A DNA stretch of 64,000 nucleotides from Gorsachius magnificus (Eukaryota > Chordata > Aves > Pelecaniformes > Ardeidae): positions 74,698,275 to 74,762,274 of the forward strand of contig CM067085.1 of the NCBI GenBank assembly GCA_034008185.1, in the 5' to 3' direction. Positions 23,651 through 36,219 of the stretch are shown here, piece by piece. The number at the start of each line of letters is the position of its first letter. Within the stretch, counting starts at the first letter, position 1. A program made the translations under genes and the position numbers. The notes beneath the pieces are model-generated. The model had not been told where the DNA came from and made no database searches. It saw nothing but the letters and a program-made list of their open reading frames with translations.

Positions 23651-24680
23651 CGTGCCTAAGCTAAAGGAATGAAGGCACTTTCCTACCAACGTCAGAGGCG
23701 CGAGGCAGCCAGGAGGCCGGCCGGGCAGCATGGGGCGATCTCACCGTGATTAAAGGGCTCTGTCCATAACTCCTTCTCCCCTATGAGGACACTACATTTT
23801 GGCACTTGACTACATTACCCCATTGCAATCACTCTTATTACAGAAGTACGACTTAATTCTCAACAGCTTCAGCGATAATATTACAAAATTAAGCACAATG
23901 AGAAGATCCTCCAGACATTTAATGCCTGCCCGTTCCTGCTCGGTGCGGGACTGTACATCCCGTAAATCCCCCAGCCGAGGCATGCGCCCCCGCGCAGCCC
24001 ACCCTGCCCACCACCGGCTGCGCCCTCAAACCCCCATGTGGCCCTAGCAAAGGCAGGTCGGGCTGTCGAGGTGCACAGCCACGCCAGCTGGGAAGTGCTC
24101 TTTACAGCCGGACCAGCCTCTTCTCCTCGGGAAAGGGCGGTCTCCTCAGCCAGAAGAAGTTTGGAAAGTTTGGAGGGATTGCATTAACAGAAGTAAATTA
24201 ACCAGGAACACCCAGTCTCATTTGAAAATTGGCTGCGACAGGTTGGAACGGGACTGATAAGGGTCTAGCGGGTTTTTTTGGTGAGGGATTGAGAGGGTGA
24301 AAATCCCACCGTAGATGGTTGGTTCTCTCTTTTTGGCAAAAGAGCCGTCTAAACAAATTACTGAATTATTTCAAATGTAAACCCAAACTGTCCACCGGTA
24401 TCTCGGGCCCCTATGCTCAGCTGATTTATTACATTTGGACGTCTGGTCTGTTGCTGCTGGGGGACTGGTGGGCTGCCCCCCCCGGTGCCCCTGCTCTCCC
24501 CACACCAGGCTAGGGGCTTCATGGGGCACGCAGCATGCCTGCCCGGACCTCACAGCGACCCCTGACAGCCAAGGGCACAAAAATCCCCATTCACGTCACC
24601 AGCTTTATTCATTCACTCTTTCCTTCCAAGTTAAAGGGATGCCTGGGAGCTGGGGCGATCCTGTAATATCTGCTTAGTCC
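23650..24680. other. Mixed spacer, no supported gene
   Basis: A small AT-rich patch at about 23790-23910 with ACTTAATTCTC and AAATTAAGC cores may be regulatory. The rest is GC-moderate and has no recognised repeat or gene. Confidence 0.35.
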
Positions 24681-24920
24681 ACCAGTACACAAATTAAAAC
24701 ATCTGACAGATTGCTAATGAGCTGATGTTGGAATGACTGGATAGTCTGTTATCATTTGGCCATTCACAGTTTCTTCAGCAGCCCATCTGTGCACCAGGCG
24801 CAGCTACCGGCGAGCAGCCTGGGACGGTTCCTCCATTTACACCTTTTGCCATTATCGCCGGTGGGAAAGGCCTTTAACAATTAAAGTTTTTATCAAACAT
24901 ATTGTCATCTTTCCCACCCT
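24680..24920. promoter_or_regulatory. Candidate CNE
   Basis: Compact block with ACAAATTAAAAC, GATTGCTAATGAGC, TTATCATTTGGCC and AACAATTAAAG cores, and no low complexity. Confidence 0.38.
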
Positions 24921-25591
24921 GCTACTAACCCCCCCTGCTCTGTGCTGCTACGAAAGGTCTGCTTAGCAGCAGGCTGGAGGCGTTGCTATTTTGTACACAT
25001 TTCTGTACCCGAGCCCTGTGTTTGCACTCCAGCCTGGCAGCTTCGATCACGTTCCCCGTCGGATGCACAGCACGGCGCAGGCAGCTCGGGGCTTTCTTCC
25101 CGAGCAAAACCCAACCGAATTAAATCCTTGTGCATACGGGCCAGTTTCCGATAGACTCGCTTGCGTTAGCCAGTGTTTACACCTACTTACACATTTGTTT
25201 AGAGGTCAAAAAAAAAAAAATATAAAACCACCCTGGGAATCCCACACAATTATCGATTTGGGCTATCGGAAAGGAAGTGTCCTGCCTACAGGCAGCGCTG
25301 GTCCCAAAGGACCAAGGTTGCCAGAGAGAGAGATGCAAAATGAGGATGAACGCTGGGTTCTCCTACTTTGCCCAAGTGCTGAGACCCTGCGGAGAGCTGC
25401 TGCGGGTGCAGGATGGAGCCAGCCATGAGGGCACCTGCAGGGCAGAGCTGCTGCCCAGGCACCACTGCCATCTCAACAGACTTCATGCACAGATATCAGT
25501 CGGGAGGCAAAACCCTCTGTAAATGAGAGATAAACGGGAAAACACAAAGCAAAGAAATGACAATTTGAAGAAAGGAGAAAAAAAGAGGGGG

Positions 25592-25616
25592 AAAAAAAAA
25601 AAAAAAAAAAAAAAAA
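25592..25616. repeat. A25 homopolymer in purine-rich tract
   Basis: Twenty-five adenines preceded by a GAAA/GGGG-rich purine tract from about 25567. Confidence 0.95.
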
Positions 25617-27284
25617 GAGGTCCCAAAATCTGTTTCATCAGAAAAGTCACACAGCAGCCAGGCACAGCTGAAGCAAATCGTGTCCGAGCCCTGCAAGCAT
25701 ACCGGCAGCAGGGGCAGCCCCACAGTCCCACCACCTCCAGTAATGGGACAGAGCCCCTTGCTGCTACCCCACGCTGTCCAAACTGCTTTGGGGAACAGAA
25801 GCTGTGGGACTGGGCCCATGCACTCAGCAAAGGCTTCTGCCCGGTGCTACCCAGTGCAAACACGAGAAATGAAAGATTCCTGCAGGAGTCCTGGTTTCGC
25901 CCTGTATGATAGAGAATTATTTTTTTTTTTCATCATTTGCAGCATCCTTGACAGGCAGAAAGTGAAGCCACAAATTACATTAGCATCCGGCATCAAAAAC
26001 TGCTCCCTAGGGAACAGGGACAAGGAATGCTCATGTCTCCAGGAGAAGTCCAGAGGTGGGCTTGCTGGGTTGGACTCAGCACCTTGAACCCGTTACACCT
26101 TAAAAATTCCCAGTGCCTATGAAGGTCTGATTGACTGCGGTTTCCCGCGGGCTCTTCAGAACTGCAAAGCTCAGGGCTGCAATTCTGTCCACCTAAATAA
26201 AGATGAAAACAGGAAAGTAAAAAGATTAAGAGAAGATCGTGTGCATGTGTGTGTTACATGGCAGCTCTGTACGGAGCAACTTGTTCAGCTGCTTTGATGA
26301 AATTACTTTCCTCACATGTAATCGCTCACACTGGAAATCCAAAACACAACCGAGAACACCAGTACAAGGGAAGAGAGCCAAAATGGGGCAAGCAAAGCAG
26401 AAAAACAAGAGGTCAAGCCCCGATGATCAAACTCCCTTTTTTTCTTCAACTTGGAAAGCTCGGGCGTAGCGGTAGAAGGTGCTTCCAGGCAGCTCGAACT
26501 TGCATAAGAGGCAGAGAAGCGCAGGCATCCCTGACCTTGTTTGGCAGCATTACAAGAGGTCGTATTTTCAGATGGATGATCTGATCTCAAAATATCCTCC
26601 AGTGTAAGGAGTACAAACAAGCTTTTCTTCTGTGTCTCTCTCAGCCATGTGTTTCTTTGCTTTCTCGGGTTTTTAAAGCAAGGAACGGACTTGGGAGGAC
26701 TGCAGCAAGCAGCAGCAAGCCAAGCAGCGTTACTACCTCTGCACCCGGAGTCGCTGGACCAAAACCAGGCAAACCAAAGCGCTCTGCTCAGCCAGGGAGC
26801 GCAGCAAGCACCACCGCCCGCTTTTCTATGCCGCTTCATCTGGCTGCCCAGCCCGGCAAGGGGCCAGCAAAGCCCTGATCAGAGAGAAGTGCCTGTACAT
26901 TGCTCTGACCCAGGAATGCGCAGGCTGCCGCCAGCAAAGCTAAGTGAAGGAGATGATAGGGTAAGTTTGCTCCGCCTTTATCACGGAGGGCTCCTTCCAG
27001 GGCCAACACAGGATTTGGTATTGCTCTACACCTCCTCTGGCTCACCCGGTAGCCCGAGTACCGCATAGCATGCCCACGGAGCAGTGCCGTCGCAGTGGGC
27101 AGCTGGTGGCCCTGCTGGTGACCAGCTCCGTCCTGCCAGCAGCCGGGCTCTGCCAGACCAGTGAAGCAAAAGCAGCCGCTCGCACCGGGCTGGCCAAGGG
27201 CTACGCAGAGGGGCAGCACCAGGCATGGCACTGGTGAGGGGTTGGGACCCCCAGGAGGGGTGGGCAATCTTCACCCGCCTAATG

Positions 27285-27356
27285 CCTGCGCCTCCGCTGG
27301 GGGCACGCAGCATCCCTACGCCTGCGCCTCCACTGGGGGCACGCAGCATCCCCTCG
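27285..27356. repeat. 36-bp tandem duplication, two copies
   Basis: The unit beginning CCTGCGCCTCC and containing GGGGGCACGCAGCATCCC occurs at 27285 and again at 27321 with very few differences. Confidence 0.85.
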
Positions 27357-27569
27357 GCACCCCCAAAGTGAGACATCGCACCAGCCCTCGAGGGCTTCAA
27401 CAGCACCCAGGGAAGCAGCTTGGCAAGCAGCCGGACCAGCGAGGCAGTGATCCCCGGTACCTCCTGGAAACACGCTTTGCGTCCTTGGCACTCAACAGAG
27501 AAACCTCAACGATCACAAAACTCTCATCCCTAATACAAACACACCGCAATAATCACCCTGCCTGTGATA

Positions 27570-28100
27570 AATAGATTATAGAGGGGGTTTTCTGTCTTCC
27601 CCCCACCCCACATAATCATTTAACCAGTTCTCAAATCCCAAGTTATCAAGGCTCCATTTGAAAGCTGCGGGTTTTATGTTACGGGCCTGGAGTTAACCAA
27701 TTCTTCCTCAGATAAATACTCCTTTTTCAGTTGGCACTGAAGCTTTTGTTGTTCACAGTAATCAAGCTCCCAGTCGGCTAACCTCTCACCTAACACGACG
27801 TCTTCATCTTTCATTTGAACAAAATTTATCATCCATAAGCAAAGACAGAAAATGTGTGAATGTCTAAAGCTTATGTAAATTAAGAGGCTATGCACACCGG
27901 TCCTAAAAATAGTAGATAATAACAAGCATTTCTTCAGCATACTATAATTATGGGCCTGCTGTCATCTCTTCCATTCTCTATAAGGTCACAGTTGTATTAT
28001 ACAAAATTTACAGTATATTATCAGTTAAAAACACAATAATTAGCAAGCACGCATCTTCCATCTTCAGCACCAGTGATGAATGTTCACAGTCAAGGCAAAA
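27570..28100. promoter_or_regulatory. Candidate CNE, with an 88-codon minus-strand frame
   Basis: AT-rich, repeat-free block with ATAATCATTTAACC, GAGTTAACC, GTAAATTAAG, ATAATTATGGG and AATAATTAGC cores. A minus-strand frame (27940 to 27674) encodes a segment rich in acidic and glutamine residues with a plausible protein texture (MKDEDVVLGERLADWELD, then KKEYLSEEELVNS). I cannot link it to a family. A conserved non-coding element with a chance frame is the more economical reading. Confidence 0.35.
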
Positions 28101-29190
28101 AAAAGAAAAAGGCACATTGTTTGCTTTATGTGGACAATACACACTTAAATTTAATCATCAACTTCTGCTATCCAGCGGGCAATATCCTTGCGCTATTATA
28201 ACACTATTCGCCGAGAGCAGAGTACACCCTTGGGGTGAATTCATCCTTAATGAAGAGACAAGGAGCCAAATCTCTCACTGTCACGTCACTGACATACACC
28301 TAAACATATTCCTTTAAACTTCATCATTCCGCATTTAAGTAAAACTAAAAATGAAACATCAAAACGTTCCGTTTCAGCTTTTTCAGCTGAATAAAGCCAA
28401 GGAGATTCACTGTCATGAGCTGACCACCACGCAACCCACTGCGACAAAGACTTTTGCCGTGGATAGAGGAATTTGCTAATTCCACTCACATCCTTTGCCC
28501 CAAACCCTTCTGCAGCGGCTGCGGCGGGGATTACGGGTGCTGTGGGAAGCTGGCAGCCGCCAGGAGAGCCAGAGGAGGCCGGGCTCCGGCAGGCACCACC
28601 GCCGCCTTTCATGTCATGCCAGCGAACCCAAGGCCCAGCTTGTGACAACTCTGCCTCTGATTTCTAGGCCTGTCTTAAATTGCCTTTCTCCTGCCATATG
28701 TCACTCTCCCCAGGTCGTGCTCTGCTGGGCTGAGCAGCGCTCCAGCAAGCGGCCAAGCCCAGCACCAGCACAGGATGGGAGAAGACCTGGGGCCTGGGTA
28801 CCAGCCGACAGCACGCTCACATCCCATATAAGTCAAACCACATATCAGGCTCCGTTAGGAGGAGCATGGTCAGAGAGGCCTAAGCCAGCCACCGGGCAGA
28901 AGGCCGCAAAAGGAAAAAGGTTTTGCAATCGAGTGTTTGTAAATCTTGCCGGCGAGACTGGAGGTGAAGATGGCACCCAATAGCCCACAGAGGTGGGACG
29001 GGACGTGCAAAGTAGGAGCGGCCAGGCAGCATCGCATCATCAGCGTTTAGGAAGTGTATGCCCTGCACAGGCTTTGGGCTGGCACCAAGGGTCAGAGCAA
29101 TACTCAAGGACAGAGTAGGTCATGGATAGGAACTTCAACCAAAACTGGCTTAAGCATCAAAAATAGGGATAGTCTTCACACAGGGAGTAT
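28100..29190. other. Intergenic or intronic DNA, no supported gene
   Basis: AT-rich until about 28450, then GC-moderate. Overlapping frames up to 162 codons without domains. Confidence 0.4.
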
Positions 29191-29192
29191 AG

Positions 29193-29453
29193 AATAGAAT
29201 CACGGAATTGTTTAGGTTGGAAAAGCCCTTTAAGATCATCAGGTCCAACCGTTACCCTAAACCTGCCATCCCACCACTAAACCATGTCCCTGAGCACCAC
29301 AGCTACACAGGTTTTAAATCCCTCCAGGGATGGGGACTCGACCCCTTCCCTGGGCAGCCTGTTCCCATGCTTGACAGCCCTTTCAGTGAGAAAATTTTTC
29401 CTGATGTCCAACCTAAACCTCCCCTGGCACAACTTGAGGCCATTTCCCTGAAA
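29193..29453 (-). mobile_element. CR1 LINE 3' fragment
   Basis: Antisense CR1 beginning with a tail-like AGAATAGAATCACGG, then GGTTGGAAAAGCCC. Minus-strand translation shows [41 protein letters not shown] and VVLRDMV. The tryptophan of the usual WNGLPRE block is lost, consistent with an old inactive copy. Confidence 0.93.
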
Positions 29454-29856
29454 ATGAAGTAGGTTTGTGCCACTCTGCTCCATGAAAGCCAGGTGTGGTT
29501 CTTAATGCTTGAGTGACTTTAAAACTTAATTTGAACACATTTCAAAGGAATAACAGTAGTCATGACTGTCCCTGCTGTATGTCCTTACCATCAGTTTCTT
29601 AAAGCAAGGGTTAAAAACTATGTAATTTAACTCCTGTATGCATTGGTAGTGGTCTCCAAGCAAAAGCATAAGCCACTGTCTCTGGACTGAGGACAAATGT
29701 GAAATGGTGGAGAACTGTGACCATAAGGGAGGGGGACGCTCCCGAGCCCTTCACTGCCGCCCCACAGCATGCGGAGAGGAGCCTGGCCATGATGGGCACC
29801 TTTCAGCTGGGAGGGACTGGGAGTGGAGGGGTGGGGATCCTACCCCTGTGGATGCT
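29454..29856. other. Spacer between two CR1 copies
   Basis: AT-rich to GC-moderate sequence with no recognised repeat. Its 3' end may contain highly diverged CR1 upstream of the recognisable part of the next copy. Confidence 0.35.
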
Positions 29857-30389
29857 CCATGCTGGTAAGACATCACCTGGAGCTGTCTGTCCAGCTCTGG
29901 AGCCCTCAGCACAAGGACATGGACCTGTTGGAGCAGGTCCAGAGGAGGCCACAAAAATGATCCGAGGGCTGGAGCCCCTCCCCTATGAAGATGGGCTGAA
30001 AGCTGGGGTTGTTCAGCCTGGAGAAGAGAAGGCTGCGGAGAGACCTGATTGCGGCCATTCAGTACCTAAAGGGGGCCTGTAGGAAAGATGGGGACAATCT
30101 TTTTAGCAGGGCCTACTGTGACAGGACAAGGGGTGATGGTTTTAAACTAAAACAGGGTAGGTTTAGACTGGATCTAAGGAAGAAATTCTTTACAATGAGG
30201 GTGGTGAAATACTGGAATGGGTTGCCCAGAGAGGTGGTGGAGACCCCATCCCTGGAAACATTCAAGGCCAGGTTGGACGGGGCTGTGAGCAACCTGATGG
30301 AGTTAAAGGTGTTCCTGCTCCCTGCAGGGAGGTTGGACTAGATGGCCTCTAAAAGTCCCTTCAACCCAAAGCATTCTATGACTCTATGA
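29857..30389 (+). mobile_element. CR1 LINE, 5'-truncated ORF2 end plus 3' tail
   Basis: Sense copy from the block equivalent to TCACCTGGAGC...CAGCTCTGGAGCCCTC through [69 protein letters not shown], ending at CATTCTATGACTCTATGA (to 30389). A frameshift lies near 30000 between the KMIRGL and FSLEKRR blocks. It is close kin to the copy at 3.5-4.4 kb and faces the antisense copy that ends 400 bp upstream. Confidence 0.95.
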
Positions 30390-32295
30390 TGCCAAGCTTT
30401 GAACCAACAGCATAGCGCAGAGGAAGGAGTCTTACATGCCTATTGCTGACTAGAAGGGGATCAGCAGAACACCCTCGGCAGCACCGTGCTTGCACACCCC
30501 CCTCTGCCACTGCAGGATGCCGACCCATGGCGTACCCCATAACAGCAACACCAGGTGCCTGCCTTCCCCCCCCCCGCCTCGCTCAGGCTGGAGCTGCCAA
30601 AAAGGAAAGCACGGGACCAACCATGCATCCATGTCCCTGCAGCAAGCGCAGGGCTGGCCCCCAGCCGGGGCAGCCCTATGGCTGTGCTTGAGGCACATCA
30701 CCCTCTTCCCAGCTCATGGGGGGCCCTGGCCAGCCAGAAGGTGCCCCAGGGCACACAGGAACCCGCTTGCCTGTGGTTTGGCCCCGGGTGACACAGGCAC
30801 AGGCAGGGACCCAGACACAGGGAGGTGGCAGGAAGCCGGGGAGCTTGCCCACCTCTGCTCCGGGGCGAGTCCTCTGCAGCTTCACCAGAGAACCACACGC
30901 AAGTTTGAGAGGTCAGGCTTTTCACTTGGGGTGCTTTGGAGGGGGAGACACAACGGCTTTGGAGTAAAGCCTCAAGTTCATGGCAGCGTGGAAATTCACA
31001 ATAATATTCCCAAATACTTTATCTTCTAGCACTATCACGCAGAATCTTTGGCCTGCCTAGGTTGACACGAAAAGCAAAGCCTGTGCACTTGAGCAGAAGG
31101 CTCTGCTCTGTATGGGAGGTGGGGGTGGCTTTTTAAGCTAAACTTTGAGGAGGTGACTCTGGGCGCTAAGCACTGCTTCATAACACGACTTTATGAACCT
31201 CCCAACAGCAACACCTCCATCTCCCACCAGCCCAGGTTTCCCCTTTCCTCCCATGGGATCGCGCGACCTGGCCTCAGCCCCAGTGAGTACCAGACCCAAA
31301 GGTGTTCCCTGGAGTCAGGACAGGGCACCTGACGAGCAATGCTTCAGAAACGAGCGCCCTGCAAGCAAACCGCTAGCGGAGAGTCAAACGAGCATCCCGT
31401 ACCCATGTCAGCTGCTGATCCCTCCCTGACACCGTTCCCCAGAGGACTGCATAGATAAACACCCTCTGTTTGAACAAGACCAATGACAGCAGAAAATGCT
31501 TGCTTGTCTCTAAAAAGACTCTAATAATGTGCATCAAGGGAAAGACCCATGGTCTGACAGACTTCTTTTTCCCCCCTAGAGCGAAACATTAAAAAAAATA
31601 CACTTCAGTAGCAAGGAGGACACAGTTTGAAGTGCAACCCTGGTTAATTATATCCAAAAGAGTAATCATAAAATAAAACTATTACATTTTAGAACTCCCT
31701 CTTTAAAGTATTAAGCATTTTGTTACTGAGGTGGAGTTAAGCCACACACTGAACAACGCTTTGAATTGCTTTGTAGGAAGGTATCATAGGGGTTGTCACA
31801 AAATAAGATGTTCCAGAAAAATCTCATTCCATACAGGCCTCTAATACAGAATGAGCAACACAACCCCTTGCTCAGCTTTAGCACAGCATTTGTGTTAAAA
31901 ATCTAACGTTTACAGCCAACGTTCACGTGCGAACACAAAGCGCCGCCGCTCGGCGGCTGCTCAGGAAGGTCTTGGAGCTCACTGCAGTGCGTTTACCAAA
32001 TTGGAAATTAAGACGTCGAGGTGGCCTGCTGGCGCCTCACGTACCGCAAGAGAACGGGGAACCCACCGCTGCTGCTAAGAACAGTGGTTTAATTCCTGGC
32101 ACAAACACCGAAGCTAGTTTACAAATTCCAGTGGCTGACAAGATGCTGGATTTGGGGCTGCGCTGTAGCCCAGAGCCACAGGGGGAACCTGCTCTGATGC
32201 AGCTCTGGTAAATAGCTAAGGCCAAGAGGGAAAGATGCAACAAAAAAAAAAAAAAACAAAAAAAAAAGACAAAAGAGGTGAATGAAGGTTATTGC
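30390..32295. other. Intergenic or intronic DNA, no supported gene
   Basis: GC-rich first half with overlapping proline-rich frames and a C-run near 30567-30576; AT-rich second half (31550-31900) with few motifs. An A-run lies at about 32240-32267. Confidence 0.4.
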
Positions 32296-32860
32296 TACCA
32301 TGGTTTAACCCCAGCCAGCAATTAAACCCCACACAGCCGCTTGCTCGCTTGCCCCCAGTGGGACAGGGGAGAGAATTCGAAGGGTAAAAGCAAGAAGACT
32401 CATGGGTTGAGATAAAGACAGTTTAATAGGGAAAGCAAAAGCCACATGTGCAAGCAAAGCCAAACAAGGAATTCGTTCCCTACTCCCCATGGGCAGGCAG
32501 GTGCTCAGCCATCCCCAGGGAAGCAGGGCTCCATCACGCGTAACGGTGACAAACGCCATCACTCCAAATGTTCCCCCCTTCCTTCCTCTCCCCCCAGCTC
32601 TTATGTTGAGCATGACATCATATGGTGTGGGATACCCCTGGGGTCAGTTGGGGTCAGCTGTCCTGGCCCTGCCCCCTCCCAGCTCCTTGTGCCCCCCCAG
32701 CCCATCGCTGGTGGGGTGAGAGGCAGAAAAGGCCTTGGCTCTGTGCAAGCCCTGCTCAGCAATGGTGAGCACATCCTGGTGTTTCCAGCACCAAATCCAG
32801 AACATAGCTCCATACTAGCTACTATGAAGAAAATTAACTCTATCCCAGTCAAAACCAGCA
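32296..32860 (-). mobile_element. Avian endogenous retrovirus solo LTR
   Basis: Read on the minus strand the element opens with TGCTGGTTTTGACTGGGATA (32860 downward) and contains TTTTCTTCATAGTAGC soon after; on the plus strand its other end reads ATGGTTTAACCCCAGCCAGC. These are the termini of a common avian LTR that I recognise from memory, probably ERVL-like, about 565 bp. In minus orientation an ATTAAA polyadenylation-type signal followed by CTGTCTTTATCTC lies near 32420. The terminal dinucleotide at the 32296 end appears mutated (TA where TG is expected). I see no matching target-site duplication. No gag, pol or env sequence is attached, so recombination to a solo LTR is the likely history. 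Confidence 0.85.
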
Positions 32861-35800
32861 TAATTACTGGAATTGTGGAATTAAGGAATTTTCTGCCCTT
32901 TTCATTTGGGTAATTTAAACATTTGTTTAACATTTCAAATGAACAAGACATTTAATATGACTACAGGAACGTTATAAGATCCCCTTTCCCATTTAGCACC
33001 CCACCATGCTATAGATGCTGGACATTGAGGGCGATAGCTGAGCCCAGCGCTGAGAGCTGGAGACTCCCTGGGAACCATCACAGGAGGCAAGGGGTCTCAG
33101 TGCCACCATCCCTGCAGCAGGCAGCCCCCTGCCCCACGGACGCCTGCGAGACCCCTGCCAGTGCCGGGGCAGTGGGGAGGAGTGGTCAACCCCTCTGCCA
33201 TGGGACCTGGGTGTTCAGCCCCGATCCCAGCCACCACCTCCTCCTCACCGCTCACTCCTCTCTGTGGGCTCAACGTTTCTCACTTCTCTTGCCACATGGT
33301 TTTGCTCTCTCCACTGCATATTCTTGTGCTTATAAAACCAACCAGAAGTGGAACAAACTGCAGCAAACACAAAGCCAGCAGTGGAGATGTCCGAATTCAA
33401 AGAGCAGCTCATTTTTTTTCCCCCTCTCTTCTTCAGTTGATTTCCACACCCTCACCCCCCCACCTCTCACACAGCACCATTCCCCCAACCTGCTCGAGAC
33501 CCCAACATGCCCAGTGCAGATCCAGGTCATCTCACCTGGCTGGACTTGCAGGCCAACACCGAGGTTGCCCGGACACCTTTAACCACCAGTGGGGAATACT
33601 TGTGGAACAGAGTCATGGCCTCAGTGAGAAACCCCAAACAAGTCAGAGGGACCATGCTAGCACCCATTTCTCTCCAAAAAAAAGGAGCCTAGAAAGCAAG
33701 TCTAGATGCCGCTATGCACAGTCAAGTGAGATGAATCCCATCCTTTACCTGAGGACTTGTGTGGACAAGTTTGTGGACATCCGGTGGTTCTATGACAATA
33801 TCCAAGACCAGCGGGTGTTGATTCAGCCCATCCCTGTAGGAGACAAGGGGTGTCAGCCTGGAGGACAGTGAATCTTAGGCAGCTCCATCATCCAGGGAGC
33901 ACAACAGGAACTTCAGCACCTTCACCCTTTGGCACAGAGACACTAAGAGGAGGACGTACGAAGGAAAAGGAACGATGGGCTTCATTCCTCAAACAAGCTG
34001 CCTCTTCCAGGACATTTGCCAGTTTCCCATAAGAAAGCTGCTGTCATCTGAGCTGTTATTTCAGAAGTTCATTCAACCTCTGGATTTACCACCAACACTT
34101 GAGTTACACTAATGAGCAACTACAACTTAGAACTGTAGTGACTCAGCCATGCCCAGAGTTCCAGGCACTCGGGATACTCAGCTCACCCTCCACTAGAGAG
34201 GCACTCGGCACCACACGTGCACGGTGGTCAGCCCAAGCAGAGCTTCCGTGGCCCTGTGACCCCTCTGGGCATCTCCCACCTTCCCCGTGCAGTGCATTGA
34301 GCTGGACCTCCTCAAAGCATATGAAGCCTAAACAAGGGACAAGGTTATGTTCAAACAGACACACGCATCAGATGACAGTACTAGCAACTAGACTTGAAAT
34401 CTGACGGGCTGGAGCACAAAACTCTCTATTTTTTCGTGTCATAGGAAATTCAAGAAACACAATTGAAGACTGCATTGACTGGTAACCTCAACAGCACAAG
34501 AGGGGTTAAAGTACTGTGAGCAAGTTGTGCTTGGACTCTTACTTACACAACTGCTCTGCAGACCTGACCAAAGGCTTTGCGTAGCAGTGGCTGCCCCCAT
34601 TCTGGGGTCTGGCCCAGCTGCACATTAACAAGGTGCAGCCAAGCCAGGACACCACAGCAGTTTCCCTCCCTGGTGTACAGGGGACACACACACACCCAAT
34701 TCCTCTTCCTTCGCTGGAGGCTGTGGCTGCAATGGTTCCCTTGCATCCACAACTCTCTCCATTCTTTGAGACCCCAAGTTATTTTGAACAGTGGGGCCTA
34801 GGCTCCACCTGCTCCTGAAAGCCCAAAGTCACCAAGCTGTGATTAAAAATATCCAGAGGTGCATTTGTGGACTACATGACCCAGCAGGTCTTTCATGTCT
34901 CAAAACCAGAAATATTTTCTGTAGTTCAACAAGTTATTGAAAGGTCAAGCCAGAAAGTATCCGGTAATAAAAGTATTCAGACATTTCTATTTAATCTCCT
35001 CTAGCGAGGGTAGAGTAGCTCAGCTGGTAGAGACTTACCTCAGGCTATAGCTCACCCTACGAGGGCTTGTTCCTGGCTCCCTATAGTTATTTATGTACCA
35101 CACGGCACAACATCAGCTTAGGTGTTTTAGAAATGAGAGTTAAAAAAAAAAATATCTGGTCCCCTTTAGATGTGGGAGGGAAGAGCACATCCCACACTTC
35201 CTAGGATGCAAGCGATTGGTGAAGAGCTCTCCATCAGCCACGCTTCACAGCTGAAATGAGCAGACCATCCAGAGGTGAGGGGAAATCATCCTACTTTGCA
35301 GCTTAACATCATGCAAAGACAAGAGGCAATACCTTCTAAAAAACACGCTTGCTCCATACACCCAGCACAGTCCCATCCCCAAACACACTGCTGGTGGCAG
35401 TGACTCTGTCATTTCAGTATAGGCACATGCCAGTCACGGCATCTTTCCACCACATCTGCCATCAGTACTACACATTAATTCATGCCAGGAAGAAACAAAT
35501 ACCTAAGGAAAAAAAGCAAAACAGGGTTCCTGTAACACAGAGATAGCAACAGAGGCATGCCAGAACTCCACAACGTTAGAGCAACTAGGATCCTTGCTCA
35601 ATTCTCATCCCACTTACTCTCATTTCCCCCCCACCTGCTGGTTTTGGAGACCCTAGCACCTGAATCCAATGTAGTTAGTTACCTAAGCAAGATGAGCAGC
35701 ACCTGATTCCTCACCACAACAGGCCCATGGCCTCCAAAGGGTTGCAAATGCAACAGACCACCTGTGAAATCCTCGCCCTTTCACTAAATAATCCAGATGT

Positions 35801-36200
35801 CTTTTAAATTTGCCTTAATTCTTTTATTTAGATCCTTCTCTCTTCTGTGAGGAAAGGCACCACGTTCTGCACCTTGAGTGCTGTCCACAGTAGAGGTTAC
35901 GGTGAACCTTCCATATACCAGCACATCCCAGAATTTCAAAACTTGCCCACATCAGGGAAAGAGCCTGGGGGGAAAATATCACAGCCAGCAAAAAGCCTGG
36001 CAGAAGCCAGTAAAAAGACATCAAATGGCTCCCAGGGGTGTCAAGCCAACCTCCCAACACCTCACGGGTGGGTAGGATGCCTCTCCCGGCAAACCCATGG
36101 GAGCGAGCCCCACCGGCCCCCAGCAGGATTAATGGGGCAAGCGGTGCCACAGGACGGGGCCGACCATCGCCAATGGAATAGGCGTAGCGGTTTCTGACTC
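32861..36200. other. Intergenic or intronic DNA, no supported gene
   Basis: Repeat-poor, GC-moderate sequence. The longest frame (236 codons, plus strand, ending at 33871) has no domain, starts in proline/serine-rich sequence and has no codon signature I trust. A tRNA-like fragment near 35.0 kb is listed separately. Confidence 0.4.
35006..35082 (+). pseudogene. tRNA-like fragment (A box intact, B box degenerate)
   Basis: TAGCTCAGCTGG at 35016-35027 matches the RNA polymerase III A-box consensus TRGCNNAGYNGG at every position and is followed by TAGAG as in a D arm. About 50 bases downstream TTGTTCCTGGCTCCC resembles a T arm with a two-base insertion in the B box. The acceptor stem does not pair and no anticodon stem is evident. 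Either a tRNA pseudogene or the head of an old tRNA-derived SINE. Confidence 0.4.
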
Positions 36201-36219
36201 CTTTCCAAGTCAGTGTTTG

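Larger units (their letters stand above)
24920..27570. other. Intergenic or intronic DNA, no supported gene
   Basis: GC-moderate with a 25-base A-run (25592-25616). Long open frames on both strands (up to 175 codons) owe their length to composition and the A-run. A two-unit 36-bp tandem repeat is listed separately. Confidence 0.4.

Noticed and set aside
33161..33871. 236-codon plus-strand frame
   Set aside because: Serine/proline/histidine-rich with no recognisable domain. The tail looks more protein-like, but no family could be recalled and no splice signals fit.
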